Assembly: GCA_903898215.1 (NCBI GenBank)
Contig: CAIUEQ010000054.1
Coordinates: forward strand, 1-15,605
Length of the DNA stretch: 15,605 nucleotides
Direction of reading: 5' to 3'
Origin: an uncultured Bacteroidota bacterium
Lineage (GTDB): Bacteria > Bacteroidota > Bacteroidia > UKL13-3
Every line of letters starts with the position of its first letter. Position 1 is the stretch's first letter. Below the pieces are notes generated by a model. It worked only from the letters and a program-made list of their open reading frames with translations, was not told where the DNA came from and ran no database searches. Below, piece by piece: positions 15,467 through 15,605 of the stretch. The position numbers and the translations under genes are program-made.

Positions 15467-15605
15467 AAATAGTTCTCGACTCCGCTCGAACTGACAAAAT
15501 TCTTCATCACATCACCACACATTTTCATCATCACTTTTTTAACCACAGAGAGCTCAAAGAAAAAAACACAAAGTACACAAAATAGTTCTCGACTCCGCTC
15601 GAACT
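15467..15605. repeat. Two 26-bp direct repeats flanking a CCACAGAG-type element
   Basis: AAATAGTTCTCGACTCCGCT plus CGAACT occurs identically at 15467-15492 and 15580-15605 (window end). The 87 bp between them hold a CAT/CAC-rich stretch and, at 15541-15579, an AACCACAGAGAGCTCAAAG element of the CCACAGA(G/T) family also seen at 12910-13027. No open frame of note is present in 15440-15605. The second copy may continue beyond the window. Confidence 0.8.

Noticed and set aside
15467..15605. CRISPR array
   Set aside because: Only two 26-bp repeats are present, with an 87-bp interval holding another repeat type; no regular spacers and no cas genes.

Overview
The window is about 15.6 kb of AT-rich chromosomal DNA, most likely from a member of the Bacteroidota. 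The evidence is protein style (fumarase, RadA, polyprenyl synthase and radical SAM/SPASM variants), start codons without Shine-Dalgarno motifs but preceded by A/T-rich leaders, and several matches to the Bacteroidota -7 promoter element TAnnTTTG. Short dispersed repeats of kinds often seen in this phylum (CTCGACTnnGCTCGA, CCACAGATTTCACAGATT, GTAGAGACG...CGTCTCTAC) lie between genes. I cannot place it to order or genus. There are no rRNA, tRNA, CRISPR, phage or transposase genes.

Layout. 1-2968: the 3' part of a UvrD/PcrA-type helicase fused to a RecB-like PD-(D/E)XK nuclease; the 5' end lies outside the window. An in-frame TAG cuts the reading frame inside what looks like its C-terminal iron-sulfur cysteine motif. 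3028-3399 (-): a small coiled-coil hypothetical protein. 3656-5050 (+): class II fumarase (fumC), followed by a strong hairpin repeat. 5131-5763 (+): a LysE-family exporter. 5879-10750 (+): a five-gene ABC export operon (lipoprotein adaptor, two ATPases, two ABC-2 permeases). Its order matches E. coli ybhGFSR, with the double-ATPase YbhF split into two genes. 10759-11724 (-): secreted metallophosphoesterase. 11876-12898 (-): radical SAM/SPASM protein. 13035-14402 (-): radA, divergent across 65 bp from a polyprenyl diphosphate synthase at 14468-15439 (+). 15440-15605: non-coding DNA with repeats.

How the genes work together. The only clear functional unit is the ABC exporter. Its start/stop overlaps (TGATAA-ATG, ATGA, ATGA) imply coupled translation. 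The two ATPases are complementary: the first has an intact signature motif but lacks the Q-loop Gln and H-loop His, while the second has Gln and His but a degenerate signature. This predicts one working and one degenerate ATP site. The other genes are mostly core housekeeping functions (TCA cycle, recombination/repair, isoprenoid chain synthesis) and do not form a system.

I see no convincing new multi-gene system. The best leads are the amber codon in the helicase-nuclease, the asymmetric ATPase pair, a near-leaderless radA promoter, and the repeat families, one copy of which sits inside the ABC operon.
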